A DNA stretch of 54,673 nucleotides from Bacteroidota bacterium (GTDB lineage: Bacteria > Bacteroidota > Bacteroidia > Bacteroidales > P3): the NCBI GenBank assembly GCA_017860255.1, contig JAFNAR010000017.1:1-54673 (forward strand), given 5' to 3'. The notes beneath the pieces are model-generated. The model ran no database searches. It saw only the letters and a program-made list of their open reading frames with translations, and was not told the origin of the DNA. Of the stretch, positions 26,251 through 35,800 are shown piece after piece. The position numbers were made by a program, and so were the translations under genes. How positions within the stretch are numbered: position 1 is the first letter of the stretch; every line of letters begins with the position of its first letter.

Positions 26251-28398
26251 ATGAGACCTAACTTTAATAATGTTGACCTCAACGCAAAGGAGAACAACTC
26301 TTCAAAAGCATGGGAACAATTAGAAAATAAAGAAAAAAACTGGTTGACAGCTGAACAAATATCTGTTAAACCAATCTACACTCCAAAAGATTTGGAGGAT
26401 ATGGAACACCTTAACTATGCAGCTGGCGTTGCACCTTTCCTTCGTGGACCATATTCAACAATGTATGTAATGAAACCTTGGACTGTTAGACAATATGCTG
26501 GTTTCTCAACAGCAGAAGAATCAAATGCATTCTACAGAAGAAATATTGCAGCAGGACAAAAAGGACTTTCAGTTGCTTTTGACCTTGCAACTCACAGAGG
26601 ATACGATTCTGACCACGAAAGAGTTGTTGGAGATGTTGGTAAGGCAGGAGTTGCAGTGGATTCTATACTAGACATGAAGATTCTATTTGATCAAATTCCA
26701 TTAGATAAAATGTCTGTTTCAATGACAATGAATGGTGCAGTACTTCCAATACTTGCTTTCTACATTATTGCAGCAGAAGAACAAGGAGTTTCAATGGACA
26801 AATTAAGTGGAACAATCCAAAACGATATTCTTAAAGAGTTTATGGTTAGAAACACTTACATTTATCCACCAAAACCTTCAATGAAGATAATTGCAGATAT
26901 TTTTGAATTTACTTCAAAGAATATGCCTAAGTTTAATTCAATATCTATTTCAGGTTATCACATGCAAGAAGCAGGTGCAACTTGTGATATTGAAATGGCT
27001 TATACTTTAGCTGACGGTTTGGAATATTTAAGAGCAGGAATTAATGCAGGAATGAGCGTAGACCAGTTTGCACCAAGACTTTCTTTCTTCTGGGCAATAG
27101 GTATGAATCATTTCATGGAAATAGCAAAAATGAGAGCAGCAAGAATGCTTTGGGCTAAATTGGTTAGTCAATTCAATCCAAAAAACCCTAAATCACTTGC
27201 TTTAAGAACTCACTCTCAAACATCTGGATGGTCATTAACTGAACAAGATCCATTTAACAACGTTGCAAGAACATGTGTTGAAGCAACAGCAGCAGCACTT
27301 GGACATACACAATCTTTACATACAAATGCACTTGACGAAGCAATTGCTTTGCCAACAGATTTCTCAGCTCGTATTGCTCGTAACACTCAAATCTATCTTC
27401 AAGAAGAAACAAATATTTGTAAAAGTGTTGACCCATGGGCAGGTTCTTACTATGTTGAAAGCCTTACTCACGAAATTGCACACAAAGCTTGGCAACATAT
27501 TCAAGAAGTTGAAAAACTTGGAGGTATGGCAGCTGCAATTGAAAGTGGAGTTCCTAAGATGAGAATTGAAGAAGCAGCAGCAAGAAAACAAGCTCGTATT
27601 GATTCAAATAAAGATACAATTTTAGGAATTAATAAATATCGTTTGGATAAAGAAGATCCAATTGAAACTCTTGAAGTTGACAACACTGTTGTTAGAGAAG
27701 CTCAATTAAAACGTTTAGCTGATTTAAGAGCAAATCGTAATGAAAAAGAATGTCAAGAATCATTGGAAAGACTTTCTGAAGTTGCTAGAACTGGAAACGG
27801 TAACCTGTTGGAATATGCAATAGACTGTGCAAGAAAGAGAGCTTCATTGGGAGAAATCTCTATGGCATTGGAAAAACATTTTGGACGTTATAAAGCAAAA
27901 ATAAATCTTATTTCAAACGTGTATAGTGCAGAAACAAAAGATAGTTCAAGCTTCAAGAAAGCAGTAGAACTTGCAGATAAATTTGCTTCAATGGAAGGAC
28001 GCCGACCAAGAATTATGGTGGCTAAAATGGGACAAGACGGACACGATCGTGGAGCTAAAGTTGTAGCAACAGGATATGCTGACATCGGATTTGATGTTGA
28101 CATGGGACCACTTTTCCAAACTCCAGCTGAAGCTGCAAAACAAGCAGTGGAAAATGATGTTCACGTTCTTGGAGTTTCATCACTTGCAGCAGGACACAAA
28201 ACTTTGGTTCCTCAAGTAATTGAAGAGTTGAAGAAACTTGGAAGAGAAGATATAGTTGTTATTGTTGGTGGTGTTATTCCTCCTCAAGATTACGATTATC
28301 TATACAAAGCAGGTGCTGCAGCAGTATTTGGTCCTGGATCAATTATCTCTGAATGTGCAATAAAAATACTTAACCTACTAATCGAAGCTAATAAATAG
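26251..28398 (+). CDS. mutB: methylmalonyl-CoA mutase, large (catalytic) subunit
   Basis: 715 aa, usual length. Interconverts succinyl-CoA and (R)-methylmalonyl-CoA with adenosylcobalamin, the route to propionate in Bacteroidota. The TIM-barrel domain shows [37 protein letters not shown] and [20 protein letters not shown]. The C-terminal B12-binding domain has DGHDRG with the cobalt-ligand His598 and later [10 protein letters not shown]. The small subunit gene mutA, normally next to mutB in this phylum, is not in the window; no remnant is seen in the 608-nt upstream gap. Flanked by a terminator. Confidence 0.96.
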   Translation: MRPNFNNVDLNAKENNSSKAWEQLENKEKNWLTAEQISVKPIYTPKDLEDMEHLNYAAGVAPFLRGPYSTMYVMKPWTVRQYAGFSTAEESNAFYRRNIAAGQKGLSVAFDLATHRGYDSDHERVVGDVGKAGVAVDSILDMKILFDQIPLDKMSVSMTMNGAVLPILAFYIIAAEEQGVSMDKLSGTIQNDILKEFMVRNTYIYPPKPSMKIIADIFEFTSKNMPKFNSISISGYHMQEAGATCDIEMAYTLADGLEYLRAGINAGMSVDQFAPRLSFFWAIGMNHFMEIAKMRAARMLWAKLVSQFNPKNPKSLALRTHSQTSGWSLTEQDPFNNVARTCVEATAAALGHTQSLHTNALDEAIALPTDFSARIARNTQIYLQEETNICKSVDPWAGSYYVESLTHEIAHKAWQHIQEVEKLGGMAAAIESGVPKMRIEEAAARKQARIDSNKDTILGINKYRLDKEDPIETLEVDNTVVREAQLKRLADLRANRNEKECQESLERLSEVARTGNGNLLEYAIDCARKRASLGEISMALEKHFGRYKAKINLISNVYSAETKDSSSFKKAVELADKFASMEGRRPRIMVAKMGQDGHDRGAKVVATGYADIGFDVDMGPLFQTPAEAAKQAVENDVHVLGVSSLAAGHKTLVPQVIEELKKLGREDIVVIVGGVIPPQDYDYLYKAGAAAVFGPGSIISECAIKILNLLIEANK

Positions 28399-28421
28399 TT
28401 TACAGCAGATTAAGTTCAAAT

Positions 28422-28468
28422 AAAAAATAACTCCTTATTCTAATTTTAGAAATAAGGAGTTATTTTTT
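28422..28468. terminator. bidirectional terminator between mutB and the barrel genes
   Basis: A perfect 18-bp inverted repeat (28422-28439 / 28451-28468) with an 11-nt loop, A-run on one side and T-run on the other. Serves the convergent mutB and the minus-strand barrel operon. Confidence 0.9.
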
Positions 28469-28492
28469 TAGACTAATTAGTCTGAATTAATT

Positions 28493-29332
28493 TTATAACA
28501 TTCCAACAAATCCTATCTTTATTACAACATTATTTAATCCAAAGTTAGGAAAATCGGATACCTTTTGCTTTGAAAGTGACAAATAAGAATTGGAATAATA
28601 GAATGTATGGCGATATTCTCCTGCAAGAACAAAATATTCTTTTGGTCCTCCAAAACGAAATTCTAATCCAAGTGGAATATAGAAATTATTGTTCTGAGTA
28701 ATTGTCCAAGCATTTCCAGCAATAGAATCCATAGTTAAATTATTGTCGGAAGTTCTTACATAATTGTATTGATTAGCATTTACTCCAATCCCAACTCTTG
28801 GAACTATCATAAATTTTTCATTTTTCAATTTAATAACTGGATAACCTAAATTAAAACTAATAAAAGATGAAAGTACATTTAATTTTTTATTGTTAGATTT
28901 ATTTGTACTTCCTTCAAATCCTAAATCAAAAACAACTTCCAATCCAAATGGTGTTACTCCTCCAATATTTAAAAGCAATCCATAATTAAAGTCATTAATA
29001 TTAGTCATACCTAATTTATTATTTATTGCTTTATTATCATTAAGGAATGAGCCAGTAAAACTTAAACCAGTTATTAACTTTGCTTTTTTCTTATCGCTAA
29101 CAATCTTTTCAGGTTCAACTTCTGTAGCATTTTCATAAATGTATCTACTTACATTTACTTCTTTTTCAACTGTAGTTATACCATCTACATTTGTTGTAAT
29201 AATTTTTGTAGTTATGGTTGAATCACCAACTTCTTTTGTTTCTACAACCGTGGTCGTTGTTTTACTAACATTTTGTCCTTGTGAAATTGCACAAGCTCCA
29301 AGAGCAAGGACTAATAGAATTGTTTTTTTCAT
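28493..29332 (-). CDS. outer-membrane beta-barrel protein, paralogue 1
   Basis: 279 aa. Signal peptide (ends ACAISQGQ), a Thr/Val-rich stretch KTTTTVVETKEVGDSTITTK, then a beta-rich part of about 200 residues with alternating patterns (LITGLSFTGSFL, FGLEVVFDLGFEGS, FMIVPRVGIGVNANQYN, PLGLEFRFG) and an aromatic/hydrophobic C-terminal strand VVIKIGFVGML. Typical small Bacteroidota porin-like barrel of unknown function. 15 nt downstream of its paralogue; second gene of the operon. Confidence 0.7.
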   Translation of the reverse strand: MKKTILLVLALGACAISQGQNVSKTTTTVVETKEVGDSTITTKIITTNVDGITTVEKEVNVSRYIYENATEVEPEKIVSDKKKAKLITGLSFTGSFLNDNKAINNKLGMTNINDFNYGLLLNIGGVTPFGLEVVFDLGFEGSTNKSNNKKLNVLSSFISFNLGYPVIKLKNEKFMIVPRVGIGVNANQYNYVRTSDNNLTMDSIAGNAWTITQNNNFYIPLGLEFRFGGPKEYFVLAGEYRHTFYYSNSYLSLSKQKVSDFPNFGLNNVVIKIGFVGML

Positions 29333-29347
29333 TTTAGTTATTTTTGA

Positions 29348-30226
29348 TTAATGTTTATTGAAAATTCCTGTTAAACCTATTTTTATTGCTAAATTATTTA
29401 TTGTAAACTTTGGAAAAGCATCCACTCTTTGAAAAGTATTCGGAAGTAATGCTCCTGAATTATATACATTAAAACGATATTCAACTCCAAAAGACAAATA
29501 AGAAATTGGCAATAATCTGTATCGAAATTCAACTCCCAAAGGTATATATAAATTATGACTTAAAACCGCCCACGAACTTTCTTTTAATTCTTCAAATGAT
29601 ATTACTCTACTATATGTTCTTGAATATTGCAAATTAGTTAAATTATATCCCAATCCAGAATAGGGAACAATCATATACTTATCATTCTTCATTCTAAAAG
29701 GATATCCAAAGGTTAATGTACCAATATTTGAAATTGAACTTAGAGTATTATTACTTGTTCTATTTATTATTGATTCTACTCCGTATATTACTTTAAACTC
29801 AATTCCATCTCCAAACCTCCCTCCTAAAGATATATCTCCTCCAAAATTAAAATTATTTATTCCTTTCATTTTCAAAAGAGAATTTAATCTTTGGTTATTA
29901 TTGAGAGTTGTAAAATCTAAATTAATTTTTATTAAGAATGCTTGTAGATTTTTCCTTTTAATATTTTGATTCGAATTATTTAATGATGTTGCGTTAGAGT
30001 TTTGTTTATTTATATTTCCTTCTCCTTTTTTTAATTGAGATGAAGAAATAATCTCTTGCTCTACCTTTACCTTATCACCAATAGTAGTTGTAGTTATCTT
30101 TTTGTAGAAAATAGAATCTCCAATCCTTTCACTTTCAATCCTCACATTAATATTCTCGTTTTTGTTTTGGGAAAATGACGCAAGAGATAAGCAAATAAGA
30201 AATACTATTAAAAGTATCCGTTTCAT
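29348..30226 (-). CDS. outer-membrane beta-barrel protein, paralogue 2
   Basis: 292 aa. Signal peptide (ends SLASFSQ). Shares the plan of its neighbour: ERIGDSIFYKKITTTTIGDK near the N-terminus, linker rich in Asn/Ser, then barrel strands (YMIVPYSGLGYNLTNLQYSR, PLGVEFRYR, AIKIGLTGIF at the end). Tandem duplication with diverged linker. Divergent from porQ; no clear promoter was seen in the 40 nt upstream. Confidence 0.7.
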   Translation of the reverse strand: MKRILLIVFLICLSLASFSQNKNENINVRIESERIGDSIFYKKITTTTIGDKVKVEQEIISSSQLKKGEGNINKQNSNATSLNNSNQNIKRKNLQAFLIKINLDFTTLNNNQRLNSLLKMKGINNFNFGGDISLGGRFGDGIEFKVIYGVESIINRTSNNTLSSISNIGTLTFGYPFRMKNDKYMIVPYSGLGYNLTNLQYSRTYSRVISFEELKESSWAVLSHNLYIPLGVEFRYRLLPISYLSFGVEYRFNVYNSGALLPNTFQRVDAFPKFTINNLAIKIGLTGIFNKH

Positions 30227-30266
30227 GATTTATTAGTTTTTTTAGTCAGGTTAACTTTTATTATAA

Positions 30267-30297
30267 TTTGAAACGCAAATAATAATTTATATATTGC
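30267..30297 (+). promoter_or_regulatory. promoter TTTG-N19-TATATTGC of porQ
   Basis: TTTG 30267-30270, 19 nt, TATATTGC 30290-30297 (TAnnTTTG with one mismatch). It covers an upstream in-frame TTG at 30294, so the start at 30336 is preferred. Confidence 0.45.
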
Positions 30298-30335
30298 ATC
30301 GTTTTATATCATTATTAGAACTAATAATTTATTTT

Positions 30336-31364
30336 ATGCTTAAGAAAATTGCATTTACCCTATTGCTTTGTTGTGCATTTTTTGTTTCAAAGGCTCAACA
30401 AGAAATTTATGAGGCTTACTCTGTTTTAAATCTGCGTTCCTCTGCTCGTGTTTCAAATTTAGGGATGGATTTTCTTGCCTGGAAAGTAAACGATATATCT
30501 GTTGGAATAACCAATCCTTCTATATTATCAAAGGAAATGAATAATCAGTTTGCAGTTGGTTACACTGATTTATTTGCTGGAATTTGGCAAGGCAATGTTG
30601 CTTACAGTCACACTTTCAACAAAATTGGTAGTTTAAGCTTTGGTTTAAACTATATTGGTTATGGAAAATTTCAAAGGACTTTGCCTAATGGAGATCAAGT
30701 TGGAGATTTTACTGCTAATGATTATATGTTTACCTTAGGTTGGGGAAGAATGCTGGATAGTAATATTTATATTGGAGCCAATCTTAAACCTATTTTCTCT
30801 CAATACGAAGATTATTCTTCTATTGCATTAGCTTTTGATTTAGCAGCAACTTACATAAGCAATAACAGAAGCTTCACTGCAACACTTATGGCAAGGAATT
30901 TTGGAACTCAACTTAAATCGTTTAATGATATTGAAGAAAAACTTCCTTTCCAACTTGAACTTGGTATTTCAAAGAAACTAAAGCATGCACCTTTACAAAT
31001 CTTTGCTATGGTTACTAATTTGCAGAAATGGGACTTAAGAGAGGATGACCCTCTAAATCCAAGAGATGAAATTGATCCTTTTACAAATGAAATTAAAAGA
31101 GAAAATCATTTCTTAGGAACATTAGATAATATGTTTAGGCACTTGAATGTTGGGGTTAATTTTGAACTTTCAAAGAGTTTCTACTTAGCTTTTGGTTATA
31201 GTTGGAAGCAAAGTCGCGAGATGTATTTGAATGATGCCTTTTCTTTGGCAGGCTTTTCCTATGGATTTGGAATAAATATCAGACGTTTTCAGTTGAGCTA
31301 TGCAAGAAATGAATACCACAAATACGGCTCTCCAAACCATTTAACCCTACTTGTTAAATTGTAG
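30336..31364 (+). CDS. porQ: type IX secretion system protein PorQ
   Basis: 342 aa. Signal peptide from the ATG at 30336 (MLKKIAFTLLLCCAFF, ends SKAQ). The family opening YSVLNLRSSARVSNLG is followed by ITNPSILSKEMNNQFAVGY and FNKIGSLSFGLNYIGYGKF, as in PorQ, an outer-membrane barrel that works with PorU/PorZ in anchoring T9SS cargo to A-LPS at the cell surface. Ends in barrel strands (LSYARNEYHKYG, LTLLVKL). Its presence fits the sorting-domain proteins encoded downstream. Confidence 0.88.
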   Translation: MLKKIAFTLLLCCAFFVSKAQQEIYEAYSVLNLRSSARVSNLGMDFLAWKVNDISVGITNPSILSKEMNNQFAVGYTDLFAGIWQGNVAYSHTFNKIGSLSFGLNYIGYGKFQRTLPNGDQVGDFTANDYMFTLGWGRMLDSNIYIGANLKPIFSQYEDYSSIALAFDLAATYISNNRSFTATLMARNFGTQLKSFNDIEEKLPFQLELGISKKLKHAPLQIFAMVTNLQKWDLREDDPLNPRDEIDPFTNEIKRENHFLGTLDNMFRHLNVGVNFELSKSFYLAFGYSWKQSREMYLNDAFSLAGFSYGFGINIRRFQLSYARNEYHKYGSPNHLTLLVKL

Positions 31365-31481
31365 TTCTCTTTCAAATCCTTATATAGAAACACATTCCTT
31401 TTATATTTAAAAAACATAATAGACATTTCCTTAGGTTTTTATGCTATAGGATTTTGTTTATATAATGTTATTTTCATTTAC

Positions 31482-31686
31482 GATAGTTATCTCGCAAGCC
31501 CAAGATAGTTATCTCACAACTCTGCGATAGTTATCTCAGATTAAAAAAGTGCGACTTTTCATCTAAAAAGTGCGACTTTTTGATTAGAAAGTGCGACTTT
31601 TTTGGTCGGAAAGTGCGACTTTTTGAGTTTCGTATAGTTATCTCGAGAAGTTTGGATAGTTATCGGGGGAGTTTCGGATAGTTATC
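31482..31686. repeat. 22-bp-pitch intergenic word array (array C), plan 3-4-3
   Basis: Ten units. Word 1, GATAGTTATC(TC), starts at 31482, 31504, 31526 and again at 31633 (G to T), 31655, 31677. Word 2, AAAGTGCGACTTTT, starts (at its last A before GTGCG) at 31548, 31569, 31590, 31612. Steps are 22, 22, 22, 21, 21, 22, 21, 22, 22. Word 1 is nearly palindromic (GATA-GT-TATC); word 2 is a palindrome with a GCG centre. Spacers between words are not conserved. Lies between porQ and the promoter at 31842. Confidence 0.85.
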
Positions 31687-31841
31687 TCTGCCTAAAATAT
31701 ACTTATAATAATTCTTCAAAATAGAGTTATGAAGTCAAGAGATAGTATTTTAGTGAGTTAGTATAAGTATTCTTTTGTAACTGTTTTTCTAACGCAGAGA
31801 ATTTATTTATTATTCAGGGAAAGAATTATTTTCTCTTATAA

Positions 31842-31873
31842 TTTGGAAAATTGTAATTAAGTCTGTAAGTTTG
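31842..31873 (+). promoter_or_regulatory. promoter TTTG-N20-TAAGTTTG
   Basis: TTTG 31842-31845, 20 nt, TAAGTTTG 31866-31873. Full consensus match. Transcription would begin near 31880 and run into the lipoprotein-subtilase genes. Confidence 0.6.
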
Positions 31874-31879
31874 CCGCAT

Positions 31880-32306
31880 ATTATAAAAATAAAACTATAT
31901 CTTAATGATTAGTATTAATATCCATACAAGCTCAAACATATTCTCCCTGAAGTCTAATCAGACAGCTAAGGAAACTCTATTCCCTTTTTCCCCGTCTAAT
32001 AAATATTTCTCCAAAAGAATTGTAATAAAAAGATATATATCGCCATATTTTTTGATAAGACCTTCAAGATTATATTCGTTTTTCAAATGGAAAAGGAAGT
32101 AATCGCAGTTATTAACTAATTAAATTCATAAGAAAGGAGAAGTTTTTAGAATCAATAATGGAATAGGTTAAAACCATTCAAAAAAATAAAAAATAAAGCT
32201 AATATTTAGTTTTAGAAGAAAGACGATAAATCTTGTTTATGTTTACTTAACCACAGAAATAAAACTCTGCATAAAAAACTATTTATTAATTCAAAATGAT
32301 TGTATC
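31880..32306 (+). other. long leader (or small gene) before the lipoprotein-subtilase unit
   Basis: About 430 nt separate the promoter at 31842-31873 from the lipoprotein start. A 65-codon frame (31905-32102, begins MISINIHTSSN) opens 25 nt after the expected transcription start, but its composition is not convincing as a protein and no homology is recognised. No known riboswitch was recognised. The remaining sequence up to 32306 shows nothing. Confidence 0.3.
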
Positions 32307-32786
32307 ATGAAACAAAAACAATTCAAAATAAGCACAATTGCTTTAGCATTAATTGTTGTATTAAGTATTGGTTTCTTTTCTGCTTGTGAGGAAAAAGAGG
32401 ATAGTCAAAACTCACTTAAAGAATATCCAATAACTGAGATTAGTATAAATATAGGAACTGATGTTTTTAAAGATCTTTTAAATGACAGTCAGGTTTATGT
32501 AGTAAATACTCAGGAGGAATACGAGGCTCTTCTTGGCTCTTGTTTAAATAATTTACCTCAAATTGATTTTTCAAGACATTCATTTGTTGTAGTATGGAGT
32601 GAAACAGGCTGCGTACTTGATAAAAGCGTAGAATTTTTTACTAATTCTACTAGTTCTTATAATTTAAAAATTAATTTACATTTAGGAGATTGTACTGCTG
32701 TAGATATTTGGTATACTGCATTCTATACTAATTTTAAAATTAATGATAATGCAATCATTAATCTAGATGTAAATAAATATTATTAA
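32307..32786 (+). CDS. hypothetical lipoprotein upstream of the subtilase
   Basis: 159 aa. Lipoprotein signal with cysteine in GFFSACEEKED. The mature part has a patterned core (YVVNTQEEYEALLG, FVVVWSETGCVLDKSVEFF, LHLGDCTAVDIWYTAFYTNF) with three cysteines. I do not recognise the family. It ends 14 nt before the protease gene, so it is probably co-transcribed; a chaperone or inhibitor role is possible but not shown by sequence. Confidence 0.65.
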   Translation: MKQKQFKISTIALALIVVLSIGFFSACEEKEDSQNSLKEYPITEISINIGTDVFKDLLNDSQVYVVNTQEEYEALLGSCLNNLPQIDFSRHSFVVVWSETGCVLDKSVEFFTNSTSSYNLKINLHLGDCTAVDIWYTAFYTNFKINDNAIINLDVNKYY

Positions 32787-32800
32787 TATTTAACATAGTA

Positions 32801-35800
32801 ATGATGAGAAATTTTATAGCAATTTTAGCAAGTATTATCATAATTCAAGGTATACAAGCACAAGACACATATTATTGGTATAGTGGAATACAGAAGGGAC
32901 TTCGCACTATTCAGAACAGAAAATTTATATTAGTAAGTAATGCATTAGATACAATCGGTGTAAAAACTCAAGTAATAAATAATGGTTATTCTATTGAATA
33001 TTTCAAAGAATCCAAAGTTAATACCATAATCCCTTTTAAGTCTAATACTTTAAGTACAGAATATTGGACTATTATTGAAATAAATAATAGTCCAATTGTT
33101 TTGTCAGATAGTAACATTATTTATTCTGCCCCTTTCTTTATAACTCAAGATAGTACATTAGTTGGTCTATCTCACCTTTTTTATGTTAAGCTAAATTCTT
33201 CTAATGATATTAATATATTAGAAAATATGGCATTAATTAACAATGTAAAAATTTTGGGCAATAACCAATATATGCCACTATGGTATACTTTATCATGCAT
33301 GAAAGAATCTCTAGGAAATGCTTTACAAATGGCAAATATTTTTTATGAATCTGGATTATTTGCTGCAGCTGAACCAGATATTTTAGTAGACGATTTGCCT
33401 ACATGCGTAAATGATACATACTTTGAAAATCAATGGGCGCTAAATAATACTGGACAAAATGGGGGAACATCAGGTATAGATATTAATTTTTGTAAAGCTC
33501 AAGAAATTACATCAGGAAGTCCAAATATTATTGTTGCAGTAATTGATCAGGGAGTAGAATTAAATCATCCAGATTTAACAAATATGTACCCAATAAGTTA
33601 TAATACTGAAACACATTCAAGTCCAAGTACTGTGTATGATTATCATGGAACTGCTTGTGCAGGTATAATAGGAGCAAATTCAGATAATAATTTAGGAATT
33701 GCTGGTATTGCACCTATTTCTCCGATTATGTCTATTAGTAATATGTTTCTTAGGAGTGTTGATAGTAGAATGAAAAGGGCAAATGGTATAAATTTTGCTT
33801 GGAAAAATGGAGCTTCTGTCATAAGTAACTCTTGGAGTACATCAGAGGAATCTCAAACTATTGATGAAGCTGTAAATAGAGCTACAAATGAAGGAAGAAA
33901 CAACAAAGGTTGTGTGGTGGTTTTTTCTTCTGGAAATGACAATAAATATGGAGTGGAATATCCTTCAAATTTATCTAAAGTTATAGCAGTTGGAGCAGTT
34001 GATAAATGTGGAATTAGATCAGGCAGAACAGATATAATTCCTAGGTCATGTGATCCTTGGGGACAAAATAGTGACCCAGGTAGCTCTTACGGAAGTGGAT
34101 TATATGTTGTTGCACCTGGGACAAATGTTTATACTACAGATTGGCATGGAAAATATAGATATTTTGGAGGGACTTCTGCTGCATGTCCTCATGTTGCTGG
34201 AGTTGCAGCATTGATGTTATCTGTTAATCCAGAAATGACTCAACAACAAGTGAAATATATTATTTCAGCTACTGCACAAAAACTGAGCAACTATACTTTT
34301 TATTCTTTTGACTTTGCTTCATATGGAACATGGAATAATCAAGTTGGTTATGGTTTAGTTGACGCTTATGCTGCAGTTAAAGCATCACAATGTTATAATA
34401 GTGAGCCAATACTTGAAAATGTGATAAAAACAGATAGAACAATTAATGAAAACACCTTTGGTGTTGGAGATATAACGATTAGAAATGGTAAAACCTTAAC
34501 TGTTAATTCTACTCTAAGTATGGCACCAGATGCTAAAATTATTGTTGAGCCAGGAGCAAAATTAATTGTTAATGGTGGTACAATTACAAGTGCTTGCCTT
34601 GATGAATTTTGGGGAGCAATATTTGTAATGGGAGATAGAAATCAACCACAAACACAACAGTATCAAGGATATGTTGAGTTAAATAATGCAACTATTGAAA
34701 ATGCAAGAAATGCTATTTCTACATGGTATCCAGAAAATTGGAATACTACTGGAGGAATAATTAAAGCTACAAATACTACTTTTAAAAATAACATACGTAG
34801 TGTTGAGTATTTATCATATAATAATTCTAATCAAAACCAAGGTATATTTACTAATTGTACATTTAGCTGGGATGATAAACTTTTTGCTCATGACAAATCT
34901 CAATTAAGCCATGTAACAATGTATGATGTAAAAGGGGTAAAATTTACTAAATGTTATTTCTCTAAAAATTATGAAAATGAGGTAGGAAATACAATCTTAA
35001 CACATGGAATTTTATCAGAAAATGCAGGTTTTTACGTTACTGGTCGTACTCAAAATGCAAATAACCCTGTAGAAAAAAGTGAATTTAATAACCTTGATTA
35101 TGGAATAAGAGCAAGTAATTTGTCTGGCAAAATTTTTGAAGTTTCTAATTCTATTTTTAATTATAATTCTTGTGGAGTTTTTGCTTCTATTGCTAATAAC
35201 TTTAAAGTTACTGAATCTAATTTTAATCTAAGACCAGCTTTTAATCCTATAGTAAATCCAGATGTTGACTATATTAAGATGATTGCAGTTGGCATTTCCT
35301 CTGATCGATCTTCTGGCTATAAAATTGAAAATAATAATTTTAATGGTATTTCTTTTGAAAGACAATCCAATCATCCAGCAAATACTGTTGGAATAGGTAT
35401 ACAAAATTCAGGTGAAAATGCAAATTTAATAAGTAACAATACATTTACTAATCTATATGGAGGCTCTCAGGCATTAGGTACTAATAGAAAGAACAACGAT
35501 GATGGTCCTAAAATAGGCTTGAAGTATTCATGTAATACATTCAGCAACTCTCTTTATGGATTATATGTAACAAAACATAATGCTAATACAGATATTTATG
35601 GTATTTGTGAAGAACAAGGATCATTAAGTGTTCCTGCCCTAAACTTCTTCAATAATAATATAACAGATATATGCAACAGTAATTGTCCAAAAATTTATTA
35701 TAGTTTTTCTTCCAATATTTCCAATACACAACCAACCATATGCAATGATAAAGTACAACTTATAAATATTGAAACTCAGGATAATACTTGTGGAAATATT

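Noticed and set aside
31482..31686. CRISPR array
   Set aside because: Words are only 10-16 nt, spacers 6-12 nt, two different words alternate in blocks, and no cas gene is present.
31905..32102. 65-codon small protein
   Set aside because: Well placed after a promoter, but composition is unconvincing and no homology is recognised; listed only as part of the leader.
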